Shown here: positions 8,845-17,803 of the stretch, in pieces | How the letters are laid out: each line of letters begins with the position of its first letter | Position numbering within the stretch: the first letter of the stretch is position 1 | From: Burkholderia sp. H160 | GTDB taxonomy: Bacteria; Pseudomonadota; Gammaproteobacteria; Burkholderiales; Burkholderiaceae | Reading direction: 5' to 3' | DNA length: 64,000 nucleotides | Assembly (NCBI GenBank): GCA_000173575.1 | Contig: ABYL01000024.1 | Span: 1 to 64,000 of the forward strand | The notes under the pieces: model-generated | Told to the model about the DNA's origin: nothing | Database searches by the model: none | The model's input: the letters and a program-made list of their open reading frames with translations, nothing else | Translations under genes and position numbers: made by a program

Positions 8845-9279
8845 ATGGAGAGCGCCGGACTGCTGGATAGTCGGAAATTTGCGACCCCGACTAAATCCGC
8901 GGCTTTCGCCAATCTCCTCCCAAATGCTCAAAATTCGTCCTGCAGTTTGGGGCAACGCCTGGAAGACAAGTTGGGCGACAGGCATCGCCGCACCGGCGAA
9001 CGCATTGACCAAATGCAGAAAAAACTCGAAGCGGCGCTGACGGAACACTCGAACCTCTTGTCGAAGTGGTGGTTCAGAAAGCGGATCGCCTTACTCGATC
9101 CTCACTCGATGGATCAGCCGCGCGCGCATTGGAGTTCCGTGCCCGATGCATTGCGCCGCGGTGATTTCCGCAGCGCGTCGGACTCTCTGAAAGCGGCCAA
9201 TGAGCTGATGGACATCGTCGACAACACCATCTACCAGTTTGAAACCGGCATCGACCGAGGCGAAAAACAAGAGTTGTGA
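8845..9279 (+). CDS. Hypothetical helical protein, 144 aa
   Basis: The frame gives a polar, helix-rich protein. From about residue 37 (GQRLEDKLGDRHRRTGERID) it looks like a coiled coil, then SKWWFRKRIALLDP, and it ends ELMDIVDNTIYQFETGIDRG. The first 35 residues look less like protein, so the true start may be later; no strong ribosome-binding site was found at 8845. No signal peptide or membrane segment is present. I do not recognise the family. It is convergent with the small zinc-ribbon-like gene at 9348. Confidence 0.45.
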   Translation: MESAGLLDSRKFATPTKSAAFANLLPNAQNSSCSLGQRLEDKLGDRHRRTGERIDQMQKKLEAALTEHSNLLSKWWFRKRIALLDPHSMDQPRAHWSSVPDALRRGDFRSASDSLKAANELMDIVDNTIYQFETGIDRGEKQEL

Positions 9280-9347
9280 TGCCGATCGGGACCGAGCGGT
9301 TTCGACGAGCCGGAGGCACTGCAATCGTTAGCGCGACAAAACCAACC

Positions 9348-9539
9348 TTACCGGACCTCCGGGGAATCCGCCGCTTCTCCTTCATCTGCTGAGCCAGCCT
9401 CGTACAACCACACCTGTCCGTCGCATCGGGCGCAGAGGGCGAGCGCTCGTGCATGCGACGCATCCGGTCGCAATACGGTGCCGCGGTATTCGCACGCAGC
9501 GCATACGTATATGTAACGCATCTCATTGAGTATCTGCAT
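9348..9539 (-). CDS. Small zinc-ribbon-like protein, 63 aa
   Basis: Starting at ATG 9539, which has GGGAG eight bases upstream, the product begins MQILNEMRYIYVCAACEYRG. Two CxxC pairs, CAAC and CARC, lie about 28 residues apart, a spacing typical of small treble-clef or zinc-ribbon domains; the tail is acidic. A longer start at 9557 adds only MAGRPL without a site. Function is unknown; single zinc ribbons of this size may bind nucleic acid or act as accessory subunits. The opposite-strand neighbour at 9814 is a transporter component and gives no hint. Confidence 0.6.
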   Translation of the reverse strand: MQILNEMRYIYVCAACEYRGTVLRPDASHARALALCARCDGQVWLYEAGSADEGEAADSPEVR

Positions 9540-9734
9540 CAACGGTCTCCCGGCCACGCGTCCTGCACGGCAGGCTTCGATGCAGTGATTCTAGGAAAGT
9601 GAAACCTTCTCAATGCTTTCAGCAGTGGTGGCTTCTGATGGGGGTTTTCCACGATGAAGGCGGTGCTTTCACGCCTTGCGGTCACTTCTCTCATGGAAAT
9701 CCCTTGTTCGCAAAGCTTCGTCTTGAAAGCGCCA

Positions 9735-9752
9735 GGAAGGATTCATCCTTCC
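9735..9752. promoter_or_regulatory. Perfect inverted repeat upstream of binding-protein gene
   Basis: GGAAGGAT-TC-ATCCTTCC is a perfect 8-bp inverted repeat with a two-base centre, 61 bases before the start of the NMT1-like binding protein gene. It could be a repressor operator or a short RNA hairpin in the leader. No T run follows it, so it is not a terminator. The regulator is not identified in the window. Confidence 0.4.
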
Positions 9753-9813
9753 ACAATCGCTCCGTCGATGCAGAGCGGCAGCACTTCGCTGCCAACAACA
9801 ATGGAGACTATCG

Positions 9814-10830
9814 ATGCGACAGAGATTCAAGGCGTTTCGTCAAATCACCGGCGCTTGCTGCCTGCTGTTCGGCCTTGCGGCTCAGCAGCACGCGATGGCC
9901 GCCGGTAGCGAGAAGATCACCATCATGGTCGGCGGCATCACCAAGCTGATCTATCTGCCTGCGCGCCTGACCGAGCAGCTCGGCTACTTCAAGGACGAAG
10001 GACTCGATGTCGAATTGCTGTCGCAACCCGCCGGCGTCGACGCTGAAAACGAACTGCTGGCGGGTGCCGTCCAGGCCGTCGTAGGTTTCTACGATCACAC
10101 GATCGATCTGCAAACCAAGGGCAAGGATGTCAAAGCGATTGTCGTGTTCGGCCAGGTGCCGGGTGAGGTCGAAATGGTCTCTACCAAAGCGGCCGACACG
10201 ATCAAATCCATGGGCGACGTCAAGGGCAAGACTCTGGGCGTGACGGGCCTCGGTTCGTCAACCAGCTTTCTGACGCAGTACCTTGCCAGCCAGCACGGCA
10301 TCCAGTCGACCGAATACACGATGCTGCCGGTCGGCGCTGACGCCAGCTTCATTGCCGCAATCAAGCAAGGCCGTATCGACGCTGGCATGACGACGGAGCC
10401 TACCGTGTCGGCGCTGCAGAAAGCCGGCGATGCGAAAGTGTTAGTCGACATGCGCTCGGTGGAAGGCACGAAAGCCGCACTGGGCGGCACCTATCCCGCG
10501 TCGAGCCTATACGTGCAGGCGGCGTGGGCTGATTCGCACAAGACCGAAGCCGCGAAGCTCGCCCATGCGTTCGTGCGCACGATGCAATTCATCCACACGC
10601 ACAGCGCCGAGGAAATCGCGGCGAAGATGCCCGACGACTATCAGAAGGACAAGCCGCTCTACGTGAGCGCGCTGAAGGCCTCTTTGCCGATGTACACGGC
10701 AGACGGAAAGATGCCGGCCGACGGTCCGGCCACCGTACTCAAGGTCCTGTCGGCGTTCAACCCGTCGGTCAAGGGCAAGAATGTCGAGTTGGCAAGAACC
10801 TACACGAACGAGTTTGTCAGTTCGAAATAG
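9814..10830 (+). CDS. ABC transporter substrate-binding protein, NMT1/SsuA-like
   Basis: The 338-residue product carries an N-terminal signal peptide (MRQRFKAFRQITGACCLLFG, cleavage after HAMAA) and the NMT1/THI5-like fold of nitrate, sulfonate and taurine binding proteins: KITIMVGGITKLIYLPARLT at the start and KGKTLGVTGLGSSTSFLTQY in the middle. Length matches the family. GGAG lies nine bases before the ATG. No permease or ATPase gene is adjacent, so this binding protein must use components encoded elsewhere; the next gene on the same strand is a porin, which suggests that both serve uptake of one small solute. The ligand cannot be inferred. Confidence 0.9.
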   Translation: MRQRFKAFRQITGACCLLFGLAAQQHAMAAGSEKITIMVGGITKLIYLPARLTEQLGYFKDEGLDVELLSQPAGVDAENELLAGAVQAVVGFYDHTIDLQTKGKDVKAIVVFGQVPGEVEMVSTKAADTIKSMGDVKGKTLGVTGLGSSTSFLTQYLASQHGIQSTEYTMLPVGADASFIAAIKQGRIDAGMTTEPTVSALQKAGDAKVLVDMRSVEGTKAALGGTYPASSLYVQAAWADSHKTEAAKLAHAFVRTMQFIHTHSAEEIAAKMPDDYQKDKPLYVSALKASLPMYTADGKMPADGPATVLKVLSAFNPSVKGKNVELARTYTNEFVSSK

Positions 10831-11175
10831 GTGACTGGCGCGCCAGGCTCCAGGGCGCAACGGGCGGCAGTTCTCTCGCGAGCAGGCGAAATGGATCCGT
10901 GCGCCCGTCAGCGCAAGCCTCTTGCGCAAGCGATGCAAAGTGTCAGCGGTGAAGTTGCGCCTTGTGCAACGAACTTCATGCGTGATCCAGGCCCCAGATC
11001 GCGTATCAGTGAATTCACTGAGTTGTACAAAAGATACGGGAAAGGAGCGTGAAGGATTCGGGTACCTAGGATTGCGCCATTGGGGACGACGAAATGGTTG
11101 TCACAAAAGCGACCAGAAGCAAAGGCCGCGATCAGAAAAGTTAGGATTTCAACGCAGCAATTTGAGGAGACGGAC
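10831..11175. other. Intergenic before porin, no gene
   Basis: About 345 bases lie between the binding-protein gene and the porin. It carries a palindrome CTGGCGCGCCAG at 10834-10845, right after the stop, but no T run follows, so a terminator is not supported. The right side contains the porin ribosome-binding site GAGGAGA at 11164-11170. A short frame that reaches back to 11080 is an upstream extension of the porin frame rather than a separate gene. Confidence 0.45.
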
Positions 11176-12303
11176 TTGAAAACAAGATATCTTGCGATGG
11201 CTGTTGCAGCCACTGCATTCGGGGCAAGCGGCGCGTACGCGCAATCGAGCGTCCAGCTCTACGGCCTGATGGACCTGAGCGTGCCGACGTACCAGTCGCA
11301 CGCGGACAAGAACGGCGATCATGTCATCGGCATGGGTATCGGTGGCGAACCGTGGTTCAGCGGCAGCCGCTGGGGCTTGAGGGGCGCGGAGGACATCGGC
11401 GGCGGCACGAAGATCATCTTCCGCCTCGAAAGTGAATTCGTGGTGGCCAACGGCCAAATGGAAGACCCAGGTCAGATTTTCGACCGCGACGCATGGGTCG
11501 GCGTTGAAAACGAGACGTTCGGCAAGTTCACGGCGGGCTTCCAGAACACCATCGCACGCGATGCCGCGGCGATCTACGGCGACCCGTACGGCAGCGCACG
11601 CCTCACGACGGAAGAGGGCGGCTGGACGAACGCGAACAACTTCAAGCAGATGATTTTCTACGCGGCCAGCGCGACCGGCACGCGCTATGAAAACGGCGTC
11701 GCGTGGCGCAAGCTGTTCAGCAACGGCATCTTCGCGAGCGCGGGTTACGCGTTCGGCAACCAGACGAGCTTCGGCAACAACGCGACTTATCAGGTTGCGC
11801 TCGGCTATAACGGCGGTCCGTTCAATGTGTCGGGCTTCTATAACCACGTGAACCGCGACGGCAACACGAACCAGTCGTTCTCGGTCGGCGGCAACTATAC
11901 GTTCGGTATTCTGCGCGCCAACGCTGGCTACTTCCGTTACCTCGGCAATCAGGGCGCGCTGGGTCAGCGTCAGGATAACGCGTGGACCGTGTCGCTCAAG
12001 CTGTCGCCGAAGGGTCCGCTCGACTACCAGCTCGGCTATCAGCAGATGCGCGTGAAGAACGCCGCGTACAACGCCGACGGCAATATTCCGAACGCGAACA
12101 TCGGCGTGTTCGACCCGACCTCGAGCTTGCACAACGGCTACAAGGAAACGCTGTACTGGTCCGCGTTTTATCACCTGTCCAAGCGCACCGAAGTGTATGT
12201 GGCCGGCGACTATATGAGGCTGCATGGCGGCTATACGGTCGGCAGCACGTTCGGCGCGACCAACCAGCTCGAACTGACCACGGGTGTGCGTACCCGCTTC
12301 TGA
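11176..12303 (+). CDS. Outer-membrane porin (Burkholderiales trimeric type)
   Basis: I place the start at the TTG at 11176, five bases after GAGGAGA; the signal peptide then reads LKTRYLAMAVAATAFGASGA with cleavage after YAQ. The mature part begins SSVQLYGLMDLSVPTY, contains SRWGLRGAEDIGGGTKIIFR (the L2-L3 region signature of these porins) and ends in a terminal aromatic, GVRTRF, needed for insertion by the BAM machinery. At 375 residues it is typical. A strong intrinsic terminator follows at 12353. It forms a 16-strand diffusion channel; the co-oriented binding protein upstream hints at a shared substrate. Confidence 0.93.
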   Translation: MKTRYLAMAVAATAFGASGAYAQSSVQLYGLMDLSVPTYQSHADKNGDHVIGMGIGGEPWFSGSRWGLRGAEDIGGGTKIIFRLESEFVVANGQMEDPGQIFDRDAWVGVENETFGKFTAGFQNTIARDAAAIYGDPYGSARLTTEEGGWTNANNFKQMIFYAASATGTRYENGVAWRKLFSNGIFASAGYAFGNQTSFGNNATYQVALGYNGGPFNVSGFYNHVNRDGNTNQSFSVGGNYTFGILRANAGYFRYLGNQGALGQRQDNAWTVSLKLSPKGPLDYQLGYQQMRVKNAAYNADGNIPNANIGVFDPTSSLHNGYKETLYWSAFYHLSKRTEVYVAGDYMRLHGGYTVGSTFGATNQLELTTGVRTRF

Positions 12304-12352
12304 TCGGGACATAGCGCGCAGCGCATCCGTCTCAATCGATGTTCTCCAGCTT

Positions 12353-12389
12353 GCGGCCGCGGACCTTTCCGCGGCCGCTTTTTCTTTTC
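12353..12389 (+). terminator. Rho-independent terminator after porin
   Basis: A perfect 11-bp stem, GCGGCCGCGGA at 12353-12363 and TCCGCGGCCGC at 12368-12378, with a four-base loop, is followed by TTTTTCTTTTC. It ends the porin transcript 50 bases after the stop codon and lies just before the chemoreceptor gene, which therefore needs its own promoter. Confidence 0.9.
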
Positions 12390-12407
12390 GGCAGGCGAGG
12401 GAGAGGC

Positions 12408-14033
12408 ATGTTCAGCAATACGACTATCCGGACCGCGCTCACGGTGACGATCGCCGGCTACACAGCCGCGTTGATATTCGTGATCGCAATATCCGTCGCT
12501 GGTTTGAAGACCACCAACGCGGCGCTCGAAAAGATGTACAGCGAAGAGACCGTTGCGCTTCGCCACATCGCCGCGAGCGGCGAAGCGCTTTTGACGGTGC
12601 GTGTCGATCTCGGTGCCTATGAAACGCTCGTTGCGCAAGGAAAGCCCACCGACGCGGTGCTTGCCCGCGTCCATGCCGGGTTGACAGACAGCGATCGTGA
12701 ACTGGCCGCCTATCTGACGCAGCCTGTGTCGAGCGACGACGAGAAGGAACTGGCCGACACGCTGCGCGCAAAGCGCGGGCAGTTGATGAAACAGGTGCTT
12801 TCGCCCGAGGTCGCGGCGCTCGACCAGAACGATTTCATCACGTTCCGGACGACGGAGCGCCAGGCACCCGACGCGGTATTCAGCGACTATAAGCACGCCG
12901 AACTTGCACTGGAGAACTTTCTGGTGCGGCACCAGGAAGCACGGTTCACATCGGCCCAGCAGCATTTTCGTCTGTTGTGCTGGGTATTCGCAGCAATCGG
13001 ACTGGTCGCGCTCGTGCTTGGCCTGTTCACGCGCTCTATGGTGACGGCATCGATCGTGCGGCCGATCAACGCGGTGATTCAGCACTTCGAGCGGATCGCG
13101 GCGGGCGACCTCACCGGGCGGATCGCCGGCGTGAGCGGCAACGAAATGGGCCGCCTGATGGGCGCGCTTGCCCGCATGCAGGAGAGTCTCGTTGCCGCCG
13201 TGAGTCAGGTTCGGTTCGGCACGGCGGCAATCGCGCACGGCGTGCGCGAGATCGCAAGCGGCAATGCCGATCTGTCGGCGCGCACCGAACAGCAGGCGGC
13301 GACGCTGCAGGAGACCGCATCGAGCATGGAGGAATTGACGGCGACGGTCAGGCAGAACGCCGACAACGCGCAGCAGGCCAGCACGCTCGCTGAAAACGCC
13401 TCGCAAACGGCGGCGCGTGGCGGCGAAGTGGTCGATCAGGTCATCGATCTCATCGCGGACATGTCGTTGGGGTCGAACCGGATCGTCGACATCATCGGCG
13501 CGATCGAAGGTATCGCTTTTCAGACCAACATACTCGCACTGAATGCAGCCGTGGAAGCTGCGCGTGCCGGCGAGGAGGGACGCGGATTCGCCGTGGTGGC
13601 AGGTGAAGTACGTGCTTTGGCGCAGCGCTCGGCGTCCGCGGCGAAAGAGATCAGGGAACTGATCGTGAGTTCGGTGGCGAAGGTCGAGAATGGCTCCGAA
13701 CTCGCCACTCGCGCCGGTGCCACCATGGCGGAAATCGTCAGTGCTGCGCACAACGTGACCCGGATCGTGAGCGAAATCAGCGTGGCTTCGGAAGAACAGT
13801 CGCAAGGCATCGAGCAGATCAACCGGGCGGTGACGCAGATGGACGAGGCGACCCAGCAGAATGCCGCGCTGGTCGAGCAGGCCGCGGCTGCGGCGGCGTC
13901 GCTGGAGGAGCAGGCGGCTGCGCTCGACGGCGCGGTTGCGGTGTTCCGAATGACCGAACCTCTCGATTCGCCCAGCGAGCAAACCGGGAAGCGGGCTGTG
14001 GCAGTGTCCGGACTTTCGACCGCTTGCGCATGA
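12408..14033 (+). CDS. Methyl-accepting chemotaxis protein
   Basis: The 541-residue receptor has the Tar/Tsr layout. A membrane helix at about residues 8-30 ([20 protein letters not shown]), a periplasmic four-helix sensor domain with TarH-like features, a second helix near residue 190 ([19 protein letters not shown]), then HAMP and the cytoplasmic signalling coil. The hairpin tip is conserved: [20 protein letters not shown] followed by [23 protein letters not shown] 12408 has GGGAGAGGC immediately upstream; an in-frame ATG at 12339 lies inside the terminator and is rejected. The ligand is unknown. No CheB/CheR-binding NWETF-type pentapeptide is present at the C-terminus. Confidence 0.95.
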   Translation: MFSNTTIRTALTVTIAGYTAALIFVIAISVAGLKTTNAALEKMYSEETVALRHIAASGEALLTVRVDLGAYETLVAQGKPTDAVLARVHAGLTDSDRELAAYLTQPVSSDDEKELADTLRAKRGQLMKQVLSPEVAALDQNDFITFRTTERQAPDAVFSDYKHAELALENFLVRHQEARFTSAQQHFRLLCWVFAAIGLVALVLGLFTRSMVTASIVRPINAVIQHFERIAAGDLTGRIAGVSGNEMGRLMGALARMQESLVAAVSQVRFGTAAIAHGVREIASGNADLSARTEQQAATLQETASSMEELTATVRQNADNAQQASTLAENASQTAARGGEVVDQVIDLIADMSLGSNRIVDIIGAIEGIAFQTNILALNAAVEAARAGEEGRGFAVVAGEVRALAQRSASAAKEIRELIVSSVAKVENGSELATRAGATMAEIVSAAHNVTRIVSEISVASEEQSQGIEQINRAVTQMDEATQQNAALVEQAAAAAASLEEQAAALDGAVAVFRMTEPLDSPSEQTGKRAVAVSGLSTACA

Positions 14034-14144
14034 CGATGCACGCGACCTTGATGCGGCCTACGACCCGCAAAGCCATGGCAGCGCAACCTGTGCGGCGATT
14101 GAAGGTCCAAGCGGAGCAGAGAGTGGTGCGCAAGGAGGTGCGAA

Positions 14145-14312
14145 ATGGACACTCGAGCGATGCTGCGCGGGGTTGCGACCGTTTTGCTCGCAGGAATGGT
14201 TTTCTTTGGCCTCGGTGGTTGCGACGCGTTGAGCGGGCCGCCAGCGGCAGAATGGCCGGGGCCACACGCACCGTATCCCTTCCCTGACGATGTTCCGCAT
14301 CGAACGCAGTGA
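14145..14312 (+). CDS. Small lipoprotein, 55 aa
   Basis: A short gene with a textbook ribosome-binding site (AAGGAGG, six bases before ATG). The product starts MDTRAMLRGVATVLLAGMVF and continues FGLGGCDALSGPP, a signal peptide ending in the lipobox LGGC; the lipidated cysteine is residue 26. The mature part is only about 30 residues, rich in Pro and aromatic residues (AEWPGPHAPYPFPDD), so it is a tiny membrane-anchored peptide of unknown function. Residue +2 after Cys is Asp, which in many Gram-negatives favours retention in the inner membrane. It is easily missed because of its length. Confidence 0.75.
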   Translation: MDTRAMLRGVATVLLAGMVFFGLGGCDALSGPPAAEWPGPHAPYPFPDDVPHRTQ

Positions 14313-14434
14313 TCCCAACGATGCCCATCGGAGCAGTACTTTGTCCCCGAGCGGTTTTGTCACGATAATGATTGCAATTTGAGCAAAGCCTGATCGTCGC
14401 CGGCGTTGCCGGCCTTGTCGACGGCACGAATCGA

Positions 14435-15640
14435 ATGCAAAGCGAACCGCAAGTCAGTGTTGTCCGGCAGATTCCGCGCAGCGTGTGGGTTCTCGGTTGG
14501 GTCAGTCTGTTCATGGACATCTCATCCGAAATCATCCACAGCCTGCTGCCGATGTTTCTGCTGACAGTCCTTGGCGCGAGCGCCGGCGCGATTGGCCTCA
14601 TCGAGGGTATCGCGGAGGCCACTGCACCGATCGTCAAAGTATTTTCGGGCACGCTCAGTGACTATCTGGGCAATCGTAAATGGCTGGCTGTAGCCGGGTA
14701 CTCTCTGGGCGCAGTGAGCAAGCCGCTTTTTGCCATTGCGCCGACACTTGGCATCGTGGTGATGGCGCGCATCATGGACCGTGTAGGCAAGGGCATCCGG
14801 GGCGCGCCGCGAGACGCGCTGGTCGCCGATGTCACGCCGCAGCACCTGCGCGGTGCGGCCTTCGGGCTTCGCCAGGCGCTCGACACAGTGGGTGCATTCC
14901 TCGGACCGCTGGCGGCGGTTCTCATCATGCAGTTGGGGGCGGACAACTTCCGGCTCGCCTTCTGGTTTGCGGTCATTCCAGGGCTGCTCGCCGTTGGTCT
15001 GTTGACGTTTGGTGTCAAGGAGCCCGTGCATGAGCGTCAAGCCAAGGGGATCAATCCTGTCCGCTGGGCGAGCCTCAGAGACCTCGATTTGAAGTATTGG
15101 TGGGTGGTCGGAATAGGCGCCGTTTTCTCGCTGGCGCGGTTCAGCGAGGCGTTTCTGGTTCTTCGTGCCATGGGCAGCGGCGTGCCGATTGCGCTGGTGC
15201 CGCTTGTCATGGTCACCATGAATGTCGTGTACGCGGCGTCCGCTTATCCGTTCGGCAAACTCGCGGACACCATGAGTCATACCCGGCTATTGGTAGCGGG
15301 TCTGATCGTGTTGATCGGCTCCGACATCGTCCTCGCACATGGCACCCACTGGAGCATCGTGCTCGCGGGAGTCGCGCTTTGGGGGCTGCACATGGGGATG
15401 ACCCAAGGACTACTTGCCACGATGGTCGCACACACTGCACCTCCACATCTGCGCGGCTCCGGGTTTGGTTTCTTCAATTTGCTGAGCGGCATCGTGACGT
15501 TGGCTTCGAGCGTCATCGCGGGGCAGTTGTGGGAGCGGTTGGGCGCTGCCACGACGTTTTACGCGGGCGCAGCGTTCAGTGTCGTGACTGTCGCGCTGCT
15601 CCTGTTCTACCCGACACCTGCCGCAGGCGATACACGCTGA
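14435..15640 (+). CDS. MFS transporter, 12 TM
   Basis: The 401-residue product has about twelve hydrophobic segments and the MFS loop 2-3 pattern GTLSDYLGNRK near residue 70. The segment ARIMDRVGKGIRGAPRDALV in loop 4-5 is typical of a widespread family of uncharacterised MFS permeases. I prefer ATG 14435 (MQSEPQVSVVRQIPRSVWVL) because the first helix begins soon after it; a longer frame with a TTG start at 14372 has no site. Substrate unknown; such proteins are often drug or metabolite exporters. No operon partner: the small lipoprotein gene upstream is 122 bases away. Confidence 0.9.
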   Translation: MQSEPQVSVVRQIPRSVWVLGWVSLFMDISSEIIHSLLPMFLLTVLGASAGAIGLIEGIAEATAPIVKVFSGTLSDYLGNRKWLAVAGYSLGAVSKPLFAIAPTLGIVVMARIMDRVGKGIRGAPRDALVADVTPQHLRGAAFGLRQALDTVGAFLGPLAAVLIMQLGADNFRLAFWFAVIPGLLAVGLLTFGVKEPVHERQAKGINPVRWASLRDLDLKYWWVVGIGAVFSLARFSEAFLVLRAMGSGVPIALVPLVMVTMNVVYAASAYPFGKLADTMSHTRLLVAGLIVLIGSDIVLAHGTHWSIVLAGVALWGLHMGMTQGLLATMVAHTAPPHLRGSGFGFFNLLSGIVTLASSVIAGQLWERLGAATTFYAGAAFSVVTVALLLFYPTPAAGDTR

Positions 15641-15987
15641 GGCTATGCGATTCAGCAGATGTTTTCGAGCGGGCGGAAGCCGCGTTTGTTGCAAGCGCTT
15701 CAGATCAAATCCGGATCCGGTAAATCTGTGTGCTATCGAACACATACCGTCGCGTTGTATGTCCATGTTTTACCGATAGTCGCTTTTCCCGAAGCCGTTA
15801 TCCGCGTGTGGCGAGCCCGGAGCGAATTCGACGGGTGTCAACATCGGGTCGCGCGTAACGCGCTATATTTGAAGTCTCACTGTGCTGGTGATTTCCAATC
15901 CCCGAGATTTTCCGGGCCCGTGTTGGACCGTTGCAGACAGGCCTCGCTCGGGTCTTCCGCTCAACCACGACTTCACAGGACGGCTAT
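15641..15987. other. Intergenic before peroxiredoxin
   Basis: About 350 bases with no credible gene; it should hold the peroxiredoxin promoter. AGGACGG about seven bases before 15988 is the ribosome-binding site. I looked for an obvious OxyR-like dyad and did not find one that I would defend. Confidence 0.4.
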
Positions 15988-16644
15988 ATGTCACTTCGTA
16001 TCAATGACGTCGCGCCCAACTTCACTGCGCGGACCACGCAAGGCACCATCGATTTCCACGACTGGATCGGCGACCAATGGGCGATCCTGTTTTCTCATCC
16101 GAAAGACTTCACGCCGGTTTGCACGACCGAACTGGGCTACATGGCGAAGATCGAGCCGGAGTTCGCCAAGCGCAACGCGAAGTTGATCGGGCTGTCGGTC
16201 GATCCGGTCGAAGACCATGAAAAATGGGCCGCGGACATCGAGGAAACCCAGGGTGCCGCCGTCAAATACCCGATGATCGGCGACACTGACCTCGCGGTCG
16301 CCAAGCTGTACAACATGCTACCGGCCGATGCGGGCGATACCAGCCAGGGCCGTACCGCGGCGACCAACGCGACTGTGCGCTCGGTTTTCATCATCGGTCC
16401 CGACAAGCAGATCAAGCTGACGTTGACGTACCCGATGAGCACGGGCCGCAACTTCGACGAAATCCTGCGCGTGCTCGATTCAATCCAATTGACCGCGAAA
16501 TACAAGGTCGCGACGCCGGTCAACTGGAAGCAGGGCGAGGACGTGATCATCACATCCGCGGTCAGCAACGAAGAGGCGCAGAAGGTTTTCCCCGGCTTCA
16601 AGACTATCAAGCCGTATCTGCGCACCACCAAGCAACCGGGCTGA
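15988..16644 (+). CDS. 1-Cys peroxiredoxin (Prx6 subfamily)
   Basis: This 218-residue cytoplasmic thiol peroxidase reduces H2O2 and organic hydroperoxides. The peroxidatic cysteine is Cys45 in DFTPVCTTELG, preceded by the conserved FSHPKDFTP loop, and the long C-terminal arm (TPVNWKQGEDVIITSAVSNE and PGFKTIKPYLRTTKQP) is diagnostic of the Prx6 group. No resolving cysteine is present, so recycling needs an external thiol. ATG 15988 follows AGGACGG; an ATG at 15931 in the leader lacks a site. A terminator follows, then a persulfide-dioxygenase-like gene in the same direction, which suggests a joint role in thiol/sulfur redox stress. Confidence 0.95.
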   Translation: MSLRINDVAPNFTARTTQGTIDFHDWIGDQWAILFSHPKDFTPVCTTELGYMAKIEPEFAKRNAKLIGLSVDPVEDHEKWAADIEETQGAAVKYPMIGDTDLAVAKLYNMLPADAGDTSQGRTAATNATVRSVFIIGPDKQIKLTLTYPMSTGRNFDEILRVLDSIQLTAKYKVATPVNWKQGEDVIITSAVSNEEAQKVFPGFKTIKPYLRTTKQPG

Positions 16645-16651
16645 AATCAGG

Positions 16652-16689
16652 GCACGGCGGCCGCTTCCGGGCCGTCGTGCTTTTTATTC
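16652..16689 (+). terminator. Rho-independent terminator between prx and MBL-rhodanese gene
   Basis: GCACGGCGGCC (16652-16662) pairs with GGCCGTCGTGC (16670-16680) with one G-T pair, and TTTTTATTCTT follows. The next start codon is only 13 bases after the T run, so the structure either ends the peroxiredoxin transcript or attenuates read-through into the downstream gene. Confidence 0.8.
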
Positions 16690-16702
16690 TTAAGGGTTGC
16701 AG

Positions 16703-17770
16703 ATGATTTTTCGCCAGCTGTTCGATTCTGTTTCGTCGACGTATACGTACTTGCTGGGCGACAGCGGCGAGGCGCTGCTGATCGACCCCGTCTACGAGCA
16801 GGTGCCGCGCGACCAGGCGCTGCTGCGCGAGCTGGGCCTGTGGCTGCTGACGACGCTCGATACCCACGTGCACGCCGACCACGTGACCGGCGCGTGGCGC
16901 ATGCGTCTGCGCTGCGGCAGCGAGATCGGGCTTGCAGCGGTCGCCGAGGCAAAAGGTGTGACGCGACCGTTGCGGCATGGGGACCGGATCGACTTCGGCA
17001 CGCGGCATCTGACCGTGCGCGCAACACCTGGCCACACGAACGGCTGCCTGACCTACGTGCTCGACGATCAGAGCATGGCCTTCACCGGCGACAGCCTATT
17101 GATTCGCGGCTGTGGCCGCACCGACTTCCAGCAAGGCAGTCCGCAGCAGTTGTTCGCGTCCGTGCGCGAGCAGATCCTGTCGCTGCCGGACAACTGCCTG
17201 CTTTATCCCGCGCACGACTATCGCGGCATCACGGTGACGAGCGTGAGCGAGGAGCGGCGCTTCAATCCGCGCCTCGGAGGTGACGTCGACATCGGCGATT
17301 TCGCCGGGTATATGAATAACCTGAATTTGCCGCATCCGAAGCTGATGGCGGTGGCGGTGCCCGCGAACCTGCGTTGCGGGCAGCCGGAAGGCGGCGCCGA
17401 AGTCGCGACGGAAACGCCGGATTGGGCGCCGTTGACGCTACGCTTTAGCGGCGTGTGGGAAATCGAGCCGATGGCGCTGCTCGAGTATGGCGCGGCGTTT
17501 CAGATCGTCGATGTGCGGGAGGCGCCCGAGTTCATCGATCGTTTGGGTCATTTGCCGGGTGCGAAGCTGGTGCCGCTGTCCGAGTTGACAGGGCGGCTCG
17601 ATGAACTGGATCGGGAGCAGCCAGTGGTCGCGGTGTGCCGGTCCGGCGTGCGCTCCGCGCAGGCGAGCGTGCTGCTGACGAAGGCGGGGTTCGGCAAGGT
17701 CGCGAATCTCGCCGGTGGGATGCTGCGGTGGAGGACGGAGGGGTTGCCGGTCGCGTCGGATAGTGTTTGA
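16703..17770 (+). CDS. Metallo-beta-lactamase fold persulfide dioxygenase-like protein fused to rhodanese
   Basis: The 355-residue product has two domains. Residues 1-230 are an ETHE1-type metallo-beta-lactamase fold: THVHADH at 54-60 is the metal motif, with GHTNGC near 115 and GDSLLIRGCGRTDFQQGS in the middle. Residues about 255-350 are a rhodanese domain with the active Cys312 in VCRSGVRSAQ. Such fusions oxidise glutathione persulfide to sulfite and transfer sulfur to or from thiols, working in sulfide detoxification. ATG 16703 has AAGGG seven bases upstream; the TTG at 16697 is not needed. It directly follows the peroxiredoxin and its terminator. Confidence 0.9.
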   Translation: MIFRQLFDSVSSTYTYLLGDSGEALLIDPVYEQVPRDQALLRELGLWLLTTLDTHVHADHVTGAWRMRLRCGSEIGLAAVAEAKGVTRPLRHGDRIDFGTRHLTVRATPGHTNGCLTYVLDDQSMAFTGDSLLIRGCGRTDFQQGSPQQLFASVREQILSLPDNCLLYPAHDYRGITVTSVSEERRFNPRLGGDVDIGDFAGYMNNLNLPHPKLMAVAVPANLRCGQPEGGAEVATETPDWAPLTLRFSGVWEIEPMALLEYGAAFQIVDVREAPEFIDRLGHLPGAKLVPLSELTGRLDELDREQPVVAVCRSGVRSAQASVLLTKAGFGKVANLAGGMLRWRTEGLPVASDSV

Positions 17771-17803
17771 GGGGGAGTCGATGCTGCGGAACTCCACGCA
17801 AGC

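Noticed and set aside
10834-10845. Palindrome CTGGCGCGCCAG after the binding-protein stop, as terminator
   Set aside because: No T run follows and the stem has no loop-forming centre.
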